From an uncultured Sphingobacteriia bacterium (GTDB lineage: Bacteria > Bacteroidota > Bacteroidia > Chitinophagales > Chitinophagaceae): a stretch of 15,594 bases of DNA. The notes under the pieces are model-generated. The model was not told where the DNA came from and did no database searches. It saw only the letters and a list, made by a program, of their open reading frames with translations. The position numbers and the translations under genes were made by a program. Shown piece by piece: positions 7,983 through 15,594 of the stretch (its first letter is position 1; every line of letters starts with the position of its first letter). The stretch is taken from contig CAMFKK010000017.1 of NCBI GenBank assembly GCA_945957225.1, positions 1 through 15,594 of the forward strand, read 5' to 3'.

Positions 7983-8202
7983 TAATGGATTTTAATTAAT
8001 CTTAATTTAGGATACGCATATAATATAATTGGAATACATGCGTCAACCAGTATTTGCAGGAAAAAATAGGAGAGTCTTTTCATGTTGGGTAGTTTACCAG
8101 ATAATGCAAATTAATGCTCTGAAATAAACTAAATGTTAAGAGAATTTTACTAGAATGTTACCAATTTGATGATTTATATTACATTCAAACAAAACTGACC
8201 TT
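7983..8202. promoter_or_regulatory. Divergent intergenic region upstream of the phosphoesterase operon and the M14 peptidase
   Basis: These 220 AT-rich bases lie between divergent genes and must carry both promoters. No exact TAnnTTTG element is visible near either start. The minus strand has TTGACG and TTATAT spaced 17 apart (about 8044-8016), which looks like a sigma-70 promoter, but that consensus is not the usual Bacteroidota one. A short inverted repeat, ACGCAT (8014-8019) and ATGCGT (8038-8043), overlaps it and could be a weak operator or chance. Confidence 0.35.
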
Positions 8203-10911
8203 ATGCGTAGGATTGCATTATGCTTTTTGCTATTCACGGTAACCGTGGCAAATACCATGGCCCAGAACGTACCTAATCCAAAATCACATTTTGGTTTTGC
8301 CATTGGTGATAATTATCATTTAGCCACATTTACCCAAACAGAAGCCTATTTGAAAAAACTGGCAGCTGTTTCAAAAAAAATGAAGCTGATGAATATTGGC
8401 AATACGGAAGAAGGAAGAAGCCAGTATATGGTGGTTGTTTCTGATCCAGCCAACTTAGCCAAACTAGACAAATACAAATCTATTTCTCAAAGAATGGCCA
8501 GGGCAGAAGGCTTGAGCGATGCCGATGCAAAAGCACTGGCAACAGAAGGAAAAGCCGTTGTATGGATTGATGGTGGTTTACACGCTACGGAAGTGGTAGG
8601 TATTCACCAGTGGATAGAAACCCTCTATCAAATTATTACCAGAACGGATGAAGAAACCAATAGGATTTTAAAGTCAACCATTATCCTATTTGTACACGCC
8701 AACCCAGATGGACAAGAATTGGTGTCAAATTGGTACATGCGCAACGACGATACCCTAAAACGTAGTACAGATAACCTTCCTAGGTTGTACCAAAAATATA
8801 TTGGACATGATAATAACCGAGATTTCTACATGATGAATATGAGTGAGTCTAGGAATATGAGCCGCCAACAATATATTGAATGGATGCCACAGATTTTATA
8901 CAACCACCATCAAACAGGACCAGCTGGAACCGTGGTGGCTGGACCCCCATATAGAGACCCATTCAATTATGTATATGATCCATTATTGGTAACTGGTATT
9001 GACGCAGTAGGTGCTGCCATGAGCAGCAGACTAAATGCAGAAGGCAAACCAGGATATACCATGAAAAGTGGTTCAGTGTATAGCACTTGGTGGAATGGTG
9101 GTTTAAGAACAACTGCCTATTATCACAATATCATTGGACTATTAACCGAGATTATTGGAAGCCCCACGCCTTCCAAAATCAATTTTGTTCCCAATAGATT
9201 AATCCCCAATAGTGCTACACCCTTTCCCATTGCACCGCAACAATGGTATTTCAAAAATTCTATTGACTATTCTATTTCACTCAACTATGCCGTACTCAAC
9301 TATGCAGCAAGGTACAAGGATGAATTGCTGATGAATATTTATACCATGGGTAAGAATGCCATTGAAGCAGGTAATAAAGATCATTGGACCCTATCTCCTA
9401 ACAAAGTAGAGATGGTAACAGAACTCTATAAGGAAGACAAAAAAGAAATGCGTGGCGATACCCTTCCTTTGGAATACTATAACAAAATCTATCGCAAACC
9501 AGAACTGCGCGATGCAAGGGGATATATTATTCCAGCCAATCAAACAACCACGGCCACTGCCTTTGTCAATATCTTAATCAATAGTGGCATCAAAGTGGAA
9601 AAAGCTACCAGTGATTTTACTGTTGAAGGTCAAAACTATACTGCAGGTTCCTATATTGTTAAAACCAATCAGGCATTTAGAGCGCATGTGATAGATATGT
9701 TTGAACCACAGGATCATCCCAATGATTTTCAGTATCCTGGAGGCCCGCCCGTACGCCCTTATGATGCAGCTGGTTGGACTCCAGCTTATACCATGGGTAT
9801 AAAGTTTACTCGTGTTTTAAATAGTTTTAATGGACCATTTGAAACCATCCCCTACGGAAGCGTACAAACTGCAAAGGGTGCTATAGAAAAAACAGCCAAT
9901 ACAACAGGCTATAGTTTCTCCACCACTGATAATGCTAGTTTTATTTTGCTCAATGACCTCATGAAAGCAGGAGTGCCTGTAACAAAAACAGTCGATCAAT
10001 TTTATGTGGCTAGTAGTGTAACAAGTTCGCCAATTATAGAAAAAGCAGTAAGTAACTATGGCGTTAAATTAACATCGGCTGATGCTCCATCAAAAGCAAC
10101 CAATATCAGTGCCAAACGCATTGCACTATGGGACAATTATGGCGGCTCAATGCCATCCGGATGGTTGAGATGGATACTAGAGCAATACCATTTCAATTTC
10201 AACCTAATCTATGCCAAAGAAATAGACGCTGGCTCATTGAAAAACAAGTATGATGTAATTGTATTTGTAGGTGGTGCCATACCCGCAGTTAGAACAGAAG
10301 GTGCAGGTGGAGCAGGTGGTGGTTTTGGTGGATTTGAAGGAAGAGAACCTAAAGCAGAAGATATTCCAGCAGAATTCAGAGATCAGCTAGGCAGAATTAC
10401 CCCAGCAAAATCAATTCCAGCCCTCAAAGAATTTTTAGAAGCAGGTGGAAATATAGTAACCATTGGTAGCTCAGCAAATCTAGCATATCATTTGAAATTA
10501 CCTGTTCGGAATGCCTTGGTAGAAATGGTAGCAGGTAAAGAGAAAGCATTACCAGGAGAGAAATTTTATATTCCAGGTTCTGTGATGCAAGTAACCCTAG
10601 ATACCAAACAAAAAGCCAATTGGGGAATGGGCCAGAAGGCCGATGTTTACTTTAGTGCCAGTCCCGTATTTAAGATACAAGCCGACGCCATTTCTAATGG
10701 AGAGGTAACACCTTTAGCATGGTATGCTTCTGACAAAACTTTGAGAAGTGGATGGGCTTTTGGTCAATCCTATTTACAAGATGGTGTAGCAGGATTTAGC
10801 GCCAAGGTTGGAAAAGGAAAACTATTTGTTTACGGACCCGAAATTACTTTTAGGGGTCAAACACATGGTACTTATAAAATGTTGTTCAACCAATTATTTG
10901 GACAAGACTAA
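8203..10911 (+). CDS. Secreted M14-family zinc carboxypeptidase, large two-part form
   Basis: The 902-residue product begins with a signal peptide (M-R-R, hydrophobic core, likely cleavage after T-M-A at about 20). The M14 catalytic domain fills about residues 30-340. Zinc ligands are H127 and E130 (G-L-H-A-T-E) and H235 or H236 (Y-N-H-H-Q-T-G). The substrate-binding N205-R206 is in D-N-N-R-D-F, and the catalytic glutamate is E316 (L-L-T-E-I-I-G-S-P). It should therefore be an active metallopeptidase, periplasmic or extracellular. From about 640 to 900 is an alpha/beta region (I-A-L-W-D-N-Y-G-G, then V-I-V-F-V-G-G) resembling a glutamine-amidotransferase-like fold, as seen in large Bacteroidota M14 proteins. 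A glycine-rich loop (about 699-712) interrupts it. It is transcribed alone and ends at a strong terminator shared with the convergent gene. The peptide substrate is unknown. Confidence 0.92.
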   Translation: MRRIALCFLLFTVTVANTMAQNVPNPKSHFGFAIGDNYHLATFTQTEAYLKKLAAVSKKMKLMNIGNTEEGRSQYMVVVSDPANLAKLDKYKSISQRMARAEGLSDADAKALATEGKAVVWIDGGLHATEVVGIHQWIETLYQIITRTDEETNRILKSTIILFVHANPDGQELVSNWYMRNDDTLKRSTDNLPRLYQKYIGHDNNRDFYMMNMSESRNMSRQQYIEWMPQILYNHHQTGPAGTVVAGPPYRDPFNYVYDPLLVTGIDAVGAAMSSRLNAEGKPGYTMKSGSVYSTWWNGGLRTTAYYHNIIGLLTEIIGSPTPSKINFVPNRLIPNSATPFPIAPQQWYFKNSIDYSISLNYAVLNYAARYKDELLMNIYTMGKNAIEAGNKDHWTLSPNKVEMVTELYKEDKKEMRGDTLPLEYYNKIYRKPELRDARGYIIPANQTTTATAFVNILINSGIKVEKATSDFTVEGQNYTAGSYIVKTNQAFRAHVIDMFEPQDHPNDFQYPGGPPVRPYDAAGWTPAYTMGIKFTRVLNSFNGPFETIPYGSVQTAKGAIEKTANTTGYSFSTTDNASFILLNDLMKAGVPVTKTVDQFYVASSVTSSPIIEKAVSNYGVKLTSADAPSKATNISAKRIALWDNYGGSMPSGWLRWILEQYHFNFNLIYAKEIDAGSLKNKYDVIVFVGGAIPAVRTEGAGGAGGGFGGFEGREPKAEDIPAEFRDQLGRITPAKSIPALKEFLEAGGNIVTIGSSANLAYHLKLPVRNALVEMVAGKEKALPGEKFYIPGSVMQVTLDTKQKANWGMGQKADVYFSASPVFKIQADAISNGEVTPLAWYASDKTLRSGWAFGQSYLQDGVAGFSAKVGKGKLFVYGPEITFRGQTHGTYKMLFNQLFGQD

Positions 10912-10931
10912 GAAACCATTAGTCATAAAAG

Positions 10932-10967
10932 AAAAGGGACCGTCAAATTTGTGACGGTCCCTTTTTT
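10932..10967. terminator. Bidirectional intrinsic terminator
   Basis: A perfect 10 bp stem, GGGACCGTCA (10936-10945) against TGACGGTCCC (10952-10961), has a six-base loop. It is flanked by AAAA on the left (10932-10935) and TTTTTT on the right (10962-10967). Each strand therefore ends in a T-run after a GC-rich hairpin, so it can stop transcription of the M14 gene and of the converging isomerase-like gene. It begins 20 bases after the M14 stop. Confidence 0.93.
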
Positions 10968-10983
10968 AATACTATGCTTTTGC

Positions 10984-11988
10984 TTATGCCTCTAATAATT
11001 TTTTAGCATAGTCAAAACAGATTTTGGTTTCTTTCACCGCGTCTGAACCTGCAGGAATATCATATTCCAATTCAATGGTAGCTGGAATTTTATATTTCTT
11101 ATCCTTTAGCAAATTCAAGATTTCTTTGAGTGGTGTATCTCCATTTCCCCAAACCATATTGGCACCACCATGCTCTTTAGACTTTCTGTCTTTGATATGC
11201 ATGCTGGTAATTCTATCGTGCTTGGCTTCAATTAAGGCCAATAAAGTTTCCTTGGTATTCTTACCCCCAGCAGCAATATAGTGGCCACAGTCTAGGTTCA
11301 TAGAATTATAAGGAGATTGGCTCAAAGCTAGGTCCCAAGCGGTATCCGTGGCTTGAGTGTGCGCATGGTATCCAATATAAACTTTGTGTTGCTCCGCTAA
11401 CTTACCCAAGCGCTCAGAATGTTCTGGTTTGGTGGGTAATTCAACGGTAACACTATTAGCTCCCAATGCTTTTGCAGCCTTAAGTGCATATTCAATTTCA
11501 GCATCGGTATTATTTGGGTTCAGGGCATTTGGTTTAAAAGCATAAATACTTACACCCGCCTTTTGGTATTGCTTTCTCAGCGCTTCAAATTTTTCCATCC
11601 CAACAGATGCGCGCCAAGCAGCCACATCTTTTTGGTATTGGGCCAATAGGGCTTTTTGCTCATCATTCATTTGCCTTGGCTGACCTGGGGCAAATTTAAC
11701 CGGGCTGGCAGGTTTTCCAGCATAGTCTTCAACAGCATCTCCCATGAGTTCTATGGCACTGATATTACAGTCTACACAGTATTGCAATAATTGATCAACG
11801 GAACCCGGCATGGATCTCCAGGAATAGGTTATGGCTCCAATTTGCACTCCTTTGATTTTAGAATTAGGTTTCGCAACTAAAAAAGAGCTGAAAGAATTTG
11901 CAATAGCAGATTGACCAGTACAAACTAAAGCAAGGGTAGCAAAACTGCTGTTACGCAAAAATGCACGGCGAGAAGGGTTGGGTTTCAT
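10984..11988 (-). CDS. Tat-exported sugar phosphate isomerase/epimerase-like TIM barrel protein
   Basis: The 334-residue product opens with a canonical twin-arginine leader: S-R-R-A-F-L-R-N-S-S at 6-15, a hydrophobic stretch to about 24, and likely cleavage after A-I-A at 30. The mature part is a xylose-isomerase-like TIM barrel (AP-endonuclease 2 / IolE-type superfamily). It contains E183 (V-T-V-E-L-P), H208 and H210 (G-Y-H-A-H), D233 (N-L-D-C-G-H), H264 (M-H-I-K-D) and E306/E308 (I-E-L-E-Y), which are candidates for the divalent-metal site. Residues about 90-130 form an extra charged segment after the second strand. Exported members in Bacteroidota are thought to process sugars or cyclitols, often with Gfo/Idh enzymes; the Gfo/Idh gene here is 11 kb away. 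The exact reaction cannot be read from the sequence. Confidence 0.88.
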   Translation of the reverse strand: MKPNPSRRAFLRNSSFATLALVCTGQSAIANSFSSFLVAKPNSKIKGVQIGAITYSWRSMPGSVDQLLQYCVDCNISAIELMGDAVEDYAGKPASPVKFAPGQPRQMNDEQKALLAQYQKDVAAWRASVGMEKFEALRKQYQKAGVSIYAFKPNALNPNNTDAEIEYALKAAKALGANSVTVELPTKPEHSERLGKLAEQHKVYIGYHAHTQATDTAWDLALSQSPYNSMNLDCGHYIAAGGKNTKETLLALIEAKHDRITSMHIKDRKSKEHGGANMVWGNGDTPLKEILNLLKDKKYKIPATIELEYDIPAGSDAVKETKICFDYAKKLLEA

Positions 11989-12053
11989 ATAAGCAAGCTT
12001 GAGTTTAGAAGGATAAGTTACTTAAAAATACAGATAATCAATCTAGGATGTAG

Positions 12054-12084
12054 TTGGGAATTGAATAGGAACAATATAGATTTG
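12054..12084 (+). promoter_or_regulatory. Candidate Bacteroidota-type promoter for the DUF2490 gene
   Basis: TAGATTTG at 12077-12084 is an exact match to the Bacteroidota -7 element TAnnTTTG. A TTG at 12054-12056 lies 20 bases upstream, within the expected spacing for the -33 element. Transcription would start near 12090 and leave a leader of about 110 bases before the ATG at 12201. The match is short, so chance is possible. The rest of the 11989-12200 gap is AT-rich and shows nothing else I can name; the opposite strand has no clear promoter for the isomerase-like gene. Confidence 0.5.
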
Positions 12085-12200
12085 TGAGAATACGTTTAAA
12101 ATCAATAAGAATAGCAAACAAAAGACCTTAAAAACTGCTATTTTAATTAAAAGGATGAAGCAGGATTGGGTTAATTCCAATCAATTGATAAGACCTGTAT

Positions 12201-13034
12201 ATGGAGATTGTACAAGATTATAAAATACAACAAGTAATTAGCAGAAAAGGAATCTTTCTCTTGATGGCATTGACCATGCTTGTGGTTCTTTCAATAAAAC
12301 CTGCAAAAAGCCAGACTACCCCATACAATCAATTCTCCAACGAATTTGCAGATGTAGAATCACTGGGCAAAAAATGGACCCTGGAATTTAATTTGGGCCA
12401 AACCTATACCAGCATCCCTCCCAATAATCATAGCCCTTTTGCAAAAGCCTCACAGTTTTATCTACGTGGTTGGGCTCACTATTATCCCAGTTCTAGGTGG
12501 AAGCTTTCTTATTTTATGGCTTTATTTGGCAATGTATCTATCCCTGATATTGAACAATCCAAGAATTTTGAAATCAGATATGCTTTACAAGGAATCTATT
12601 ATATTAATAAGATTGGCTATTCGCTGCTAACGCGATTTAGACTGGAAGATCGCAGAATCCAGAATGATGCCAAGACATTTGAAGCCTATTATCGCTTGCG
12701 AGCACAGTTAAAATATACCCAACCCATCAATGGTAAAGTGATCAGAAAGGGTATCTACTATTCTGTGCTATCTGAAGAACTACTTGTAAAGACACAGGCA
12801 GCACTTACTGGCAAGGATTTTTTTGACAGAAACCGATTGACCATTGGTGGAGGATATGCCTTAACAGATGATACCCAAATTGAATTATTGTATAGTAATG
12901 AATGGTTACCCAGACCAGCAGGAAACCTTGTTTACAATTGTTACCAAATCAACTTTGCTTTTACCGATTTATTCCGCAAATACAAAGACAAAAACAAATC
13001 CCATGAACTGCATAGTGGGGACAATGGGAATTAA
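12201..13034 (+). CDS. DUF2490-type secreted protein, probable outer-membrane beta-barrel
   Basis: The 277-residue product has an N-terminal segment with basic residues (K-I-Q-Q-V-I-S-R-K), a hydrophobic stretch at about 18-32, and a likely cleavage after A-K-S at 37. After that come alternating amphipathic strands: W-T-L-E-F-N-L-G-Q, F-Y-L-R-G-W-A-H-Y-Y, Y-Y-R-L-R-A-Q-L-K-Y and T-Q-I-E-L-L-Y-S-N-E-W. A C-terminal Y-Q-I-N-F-A-F strand precedes a basic tail. The pattern matches DUF2490, a Bacteroidota family of unknown function predicted to form outer-membrane barrels. The polar tail after the last strand is somewhat unusual for a barrel. It is a single gene, diverging from the isomerase-like gene and converging (20-base gap, no clear hairpin) with the MORN operon. 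The family call rests on pattern recognition only. Confidence 0.72.
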   Translation: MEIVQDYKIQQVISRKGIFLLMALTMLVVLSIKPAKSQTTPYNQFSNEFADVESLGKKWTLEFNLGQTYTSIPPNNHSPFAKASQFYLRGWAHYYPSSRWKLSYFMALFGNVSIPDIEQSKNFEIRYALQGIYYINKIGYSLLTRFRLEDRRIQNDAKTFEAYYRLRAQLKYTQPINGKVIRKGIYYSVLSEELLVKTQAALTGKDFFDRNRLTIGGGYALTDDTQIELLYSNEWLPRPAGNLVYNCYQINFAFTDLFRKYKDKNKSHELHSGDNGN

Positions 13035-13054
13035 GCTTGCTTATTAAGTTGGCA

Positions 13055-14797
13055 TTACTCTTTTATCTGTCTTTTCAAGATCTCTGTTCCTGTAGTATTA
13101 CATTGATTGCAATAACTAGTACGCTCAACAGGCTCAAATTTTTTAGTATAAGTTCCGGTTTGAGGAAACCTTAATGTTTGAGTAGAATATTCTGAAATAA
13201 TGGTTTCGGTTTTATAATAAGTATAGGATACTTCTTGAGGAGGGGCTGTATACATGTATTTTTTAATGGGAGTTCCATTGCATAGACTACAGGTTCTTTT
13301 GAATTCATTTAGCTTATGTGAAGAAAGTTGGATCATTGCTGTACTTAAACCATTTGTAATATGTCTCTTATCTAACAAATCTATTGCATAAGAAGAAATA
13401 GACTCAACAACGGAAGCTAGGCCATCAATAATAACTACATCGCCTACAACCAAATCTGAAAACTTTACCGAACCATTTATAACTTTTCGTTGTTTTTGCT
13501 TTTCTGCATCAGTAAGTCCGGAATAAACAACAACATCTTTAACTTTTCCATTTTTAGCGTAGCCACTTTCCTCCCTAATTAATTTATAGTTATAAAGCAA
13601 TGGATCATACGTATAATAATGTATAAAGTAAGGGCCATTTACAACTTCTCCATTGATTAAATTTATACCCGATTGGTAAGAATTTCCCCAGCCACCAATA
13701 ACCATTTTATTCCTTAAATTATCAAAAGATGCCCCGCTTTCCAAATTTCCATTTAGAAACACTCCTCCAATTTTAATTGAACTTGCATACGCATTTTTCC
13801 CTTGATAAAGTCCAGTTCCTTGTGGAAGACCCTTGTCAACTTCTCCCTCATAATAATACTCAGGTCCGTTTAATATGCCAAAACCAAATGGCTTGCCATC
13901 TTTGTCAATTTCACCATAATATTCAATCCCATTTGGAAGTTGAACTTTATGAAACGGTGTTTGTTCAGCTCTAAGTCTATATCCAGCTACTCTATCTCCA
14001 AAATGCAATATTTTATATGGGTTCATTGTTTTAAAAACAGTACCTGAACTAATATTTTTTGTTCTTGAAAGGTCTTCATAATTTTTAATCGCCCAACAGA
14101 TACTCAAAGTCTGATTCAGGTATTTGCCTTTTGTATCACCCCAAATTCCAGAAAGTGAAAGAATTGATTCAGTACAATCAACACAATATCCATTTTCAAA
14201 ACCTCCAGCATAAATCTTAGTAGGGATTATTTTTTTATAACTTTCCTTATACGTAACTGTGTCAAACATAAATGTAGCAGGATATTCTATTACAATATGA
14301 GCACTACCATGTAGTTTTCCCAAATGAAAATTTCCGGAACTAGTTCTTTTGACCTTCAATTCTTTGAAATGTGAAACATATGACATTTCAGTGGCGTTCC
14401 ATTCTATCATGATACCTGTACCTTCCAAAAAACCATTTTGATAATCGCCTGAATGATACCATAACATCCATGTACTATCTGGCATCATTATTTGATTTTG
14501 GCCTAATAAATTTTTGATTTTTTCATCATAATATTTAAAATTTCCATTGTTCCATTTTGTATCAAACCTACAACCCCTTCCTTCTAATTTACCTTTATGA
14601 AAATTGCCTACTTCATAAAAATGATAAGATCCAAAAAAAGATACCGATTTCTCAAATGGATCCTTTGATGTGCTAACCCTGTTAACTCCAAACCCATTTC
14701 TACAATTCCCACTTACACAATGCTCCTTATAATATTGACTCTTTAAAAGCAAGGGAAAAAAGATTAAGAGAAATATTAGTTTGAATACATTACTCAT
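13055..14797 (-). CDS. Secreted MORN-repeat-like protein with C-terminal CxxC pair
   Basis: I chose the ATG at 14797, which overlaps the upstream TGA as ATGA and starts a clean signal peptide (M-S-N-V-F-K, then a hydrophobic core to about 20). The earlier ATG at 14839 would bury it. The 580-residue product has many degenerate MORN-type units, such as G-N-F-H-K-G-K-L-E-G-R-G, Y-Q-N-G-F-L-E-G-T-G, G-N-F-H-L-G-K-L-H-G-S and Y-E-G-E-V-D-K-G-L-P-Q-G-T-G. MORN repeats form extended beta-hairpin sheets. A small beta-rich stretch follows (V-G-D-V-V-I-I-D-G). Near the end are C503-S-L-C506-N-G-T and C563-N-Q-C566-N-T-T-G, which resemble half of a DnaJ-type zinc-binding motif. The gene is visibly AT-richer than the M14 gene. 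It is the last of three overlapping genes. Function unknown. Confidence 0.8.
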   Translation of the reverse strand: MSNVFKLIFLLIFFPLLLKSQYYKEHCVSGNCRNGFGVNRVSTSKDPFEKSVSFFGSYHFYEVGNFHKGKLEGRGCRFDTKWNNGNFKYYDEKIKNLLGQNQIMMPDSTWMLWYHSGDYQNGFLEGTGIMIEWNATEMSYVSHFKELKVKRTSSGNFHLGKLHGSAHIVIEYPATFMFDTVTYKESYKKIIPTKIYAGGFENGYCVDCTESILSLSGIWGDTKGKYLNQTLSICWAIKNYEDLSRTKNISSGTVFKTMNPYKILHFGDRVAGYRLRAEQTPFHKVQLPNGIEYYGEIDKDGKPFGFGILNGPEYYYEGEVDKGLPQGTGLYQGKNAYASSIKIGGVFLNGNLESGASFDNLRNKMVIGGWGNSYQSGINLINGEVVNGPYFIHYYTYDPLLYNYKLIREESGYAKNGKVKDVVVYSGLTDAEKQKQRKVINGSVKFSDLVVGDVVIIDGLASVVESISSYAIDLLDKRHITNGLSTAMIQLSSHKLNEFKRTCSLCNGTPIKKYMYTAPPQEVSYTYYKTETIISEYSTQTLRFPQTGTYTKKFEPVERTSYCNQCNTTGTEILKRQIKE

Positions 14798-15258
14798 TGT
14801 TGATATGTTTTCCTTGAAGTCAATAATGGGGTATTGCAATTGATCAATGTATCATTATTATTCAATAGGAACAATGATGCGTTGTATGTTGCATTTGAAG
14901 CATCCCCCGGATTTAATGGAATACTAAATAAAATATTGATTTGACTTCCTTCTTTAAATGTTTTAGCAACATACTTTTTGGGATCCTTAATTAATGGTAC
15001 AACTTGTTGTTTATTATTATGTATGACAACTTCTAATTTGTATTTATTCATAGAGTCTATACCCAAACCAGTAAGTTCGGCAAAACGAACATTAAAATAT
15101 AGTGACTTTGGGTAATACCCACTATCATAATATGTTTCTAATCTGTTGAATTTTAATCCATTGGATAATTTGGATTTGACAGGTTGAGAAAACCCATCAA
15201 ATCCAAATCCTAGAATAGTATTCACTACAATGCTTAATAGAATATTTTTCTTATTCAT
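14794..15258 (-). CDS. Small secreted protein of unknown function
   Basis: The 154-residue product begins M-N-K-K-N followed by a hydrophobic stretch to about residue 19 and a plausible cleavage near G-F-S-Q at 24-25, so it is probably exported. The mature part has alternating hydrophobic strands (Y-F-N-V-R-F, Y-K-L-E-V-V-I-H-N, I-N-I-L-F-S-I-P-L, Y-N-A-S-L-F-L-L), suggesting a small beta-sandwich. No cysteine pair, lipobox or catalytic motif is seen, and I do not recognise a family. Its ATG shares one base with the upstream TAA (TAATG), and its TGA overlaps the MORN gene start as ATGA, so all three genes are very likely one translationally coupled operon. Confidence 0.75.
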   Translation of the reverse strand: MNKKNILLSIVVNTILGFGFDGFSQPVKSKLSNGLKFNRLETYYDSGYYPKSLYFNVRFAELTGLGIDSMNKYKLEVVIHNNKQQVVPLIKDPKKYVAKTFKEGSQINILFSIPLNPGDASNATYNASLFLLNNNDTLINCNTPLLTSRKTYQQ

Positions 15259-15594
15259 TATTTAAGATTGCTAGCAATTTCTTGATAAACAGAATTGATA
15301 AATTTGCTTGCAGCACCTACAACACCAGCTTTGTATTTGCCAGAATCAACAGTAACTGCCTGTACCTTACTCATAAACCTATCATCTACATCGTAAACCT
15401 TAAAAAAGCCTGCATCTGTTCCCCAATCCACTTTGGCAGATTCTTCTACTTTGTACTTTTTCTTTTCTATGACTCCATCAATGGTAATTGGTTTTTTTAA
15501 TAACCAATTACCTGTATTAATATTAGACATACTTTGCTTGGCATAAATAGCCATGACACTACTTCCATTGGCATAATATTGAGTAGTACCTGAC
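15258..15594 (-). CDS. C-terminal part of an unrecognised protein (runs off the right edge)
   Basis: The frame stays open from the TAA at 15258-15260 to the window edge, giving 111 residues that begin S-G-T-T-Q-Y-Y-A-N-G-S-S-V. An internal ATG at 15554 exists, but the codons before it are open and look like ordinary protein, so the real start is probably outside. Visible features are a lysine-rich segment (I-E-K-K-K-Y-K-V), D-W-G-T-D-A-G-F-F-K-V-Y-D-V-D-D, and a C-terminal helix ending E-I-A-S-N-L-K. I recognise no family. It is upstream of, and overlaps by one base, the small secreted protein. Confidence 0.7.
   Translation of the reverse strand, partial: SGTTQYYANGSSVMAIYAKQSMSNINTGNWLLKKPITIDGVIEKKKYKVEESAKVDWGTDAGFFKVYDVDDRFMSKVQAVTVDSGKYKAGVVGAASKFINSVYQEIASNLK

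Noticed and set aside
8016..8044. Sigma-70-like promoter on the minus strand before the phosphoesterase operon
   Set aside because: TTGACG and TTATAT with 17-base spacing look good by E. coli rules, but Bacteroidota housekeeping promoters follow a different consensus, so I do not call it.
14798..14839. Upstream ATG at 14839 for the MORN-like protein
   Set aside because: It would put 14 extra residues before a clean signal peptide, whereas the ATG at 14797 overlaps the previous stop as ATGA.
1..15594. CRISPR arrays, tRNA or rRNA genes, insertion sequences, prophage or integrase genes
   Set aside because: No regularly spaced repeats, cloverleaf-like sequence, transposase motif or flanking direct repeats were seen; nearly all DNA is accounted for by ordinary genes.

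Overview
The window looks like a stretch of chromosome from a Bacteroidota bacterium, plausibly of the Chitinophagaceae/Sphingobacteriales type. The DNA is AT-rich and starts mostly lack a Shine-Dalgarno sequence. Stops are TAA or TGA, and there is one candidate TTG-N20-TAnnTTTG promoter. The protein families also fit: secreted Gfo/Idh and sugar-isomerase proteins with Tat-like leaders, a TPR-type orphan histidine kinase, a DUF2490 protein, MORN-repeat proteins and large secreted M14 peptidases. I see no rRNA, tRNA, CRISPR array, transposase, integrase or phage gene. The family-level assignment is inference.

Left part (1-4677). An exported Gfo/Idh/MocA oxidoreductase runs off the left edge on the minus strand. 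Upstream of it, also on the minus strand, are a PhnA/YjdM-type zinc-ribbon protein and an aerobic glycerol-3-phosphate dehydrogenase (glpD). A short divergent spacer separates glpD from a plus-strand orphan sensor histidine kinase with a secreted, TPR-like sensor half.

Middle (4688-7982). This is a tightly packed minus-strand operon, in transcription order: an LpxH-like calcineurin-type phosphoesterase, a MurG/GT28-like glycosyltransferase, and a cytoplasmic GH1 beta-glucosidase. The GH1 gene is the main oddity of the window. One in-frame amber codon (4841-4843) cuts it at residue 400. The remaining 50 codons of a perfectly normal GH1 C-terminus, including the glycone-binding D-N-F-E-W segment, follow in the same frame. 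This is a recent nonsense pseudogene, a sequencing error, or a readthrough site. No other gene with a visible stop in the window ends in TAG.

Right-centre (8203-13034). A large secreted M14 zinc carboxypeptidase converges on a Tat-exported sugar phosphate isomerase/epimerase-like TIM barrel, with a strong bidirectional intrinsic terminator between them. A divergently transcribed DUF2490 (probable outer-membrane) protein follows.

Right end (13055-15594). Three minus-strand genes of unknown function are chained by one- and four-base overlaps: an edge-truncated protein, a small secreted protein, and a secreted MORN-repeat protein with a C-terminal pair of CxxC motifs. This is the least characterised part of the window and the best candidate for an undescribed functional unit, although no function can be read from it directly.
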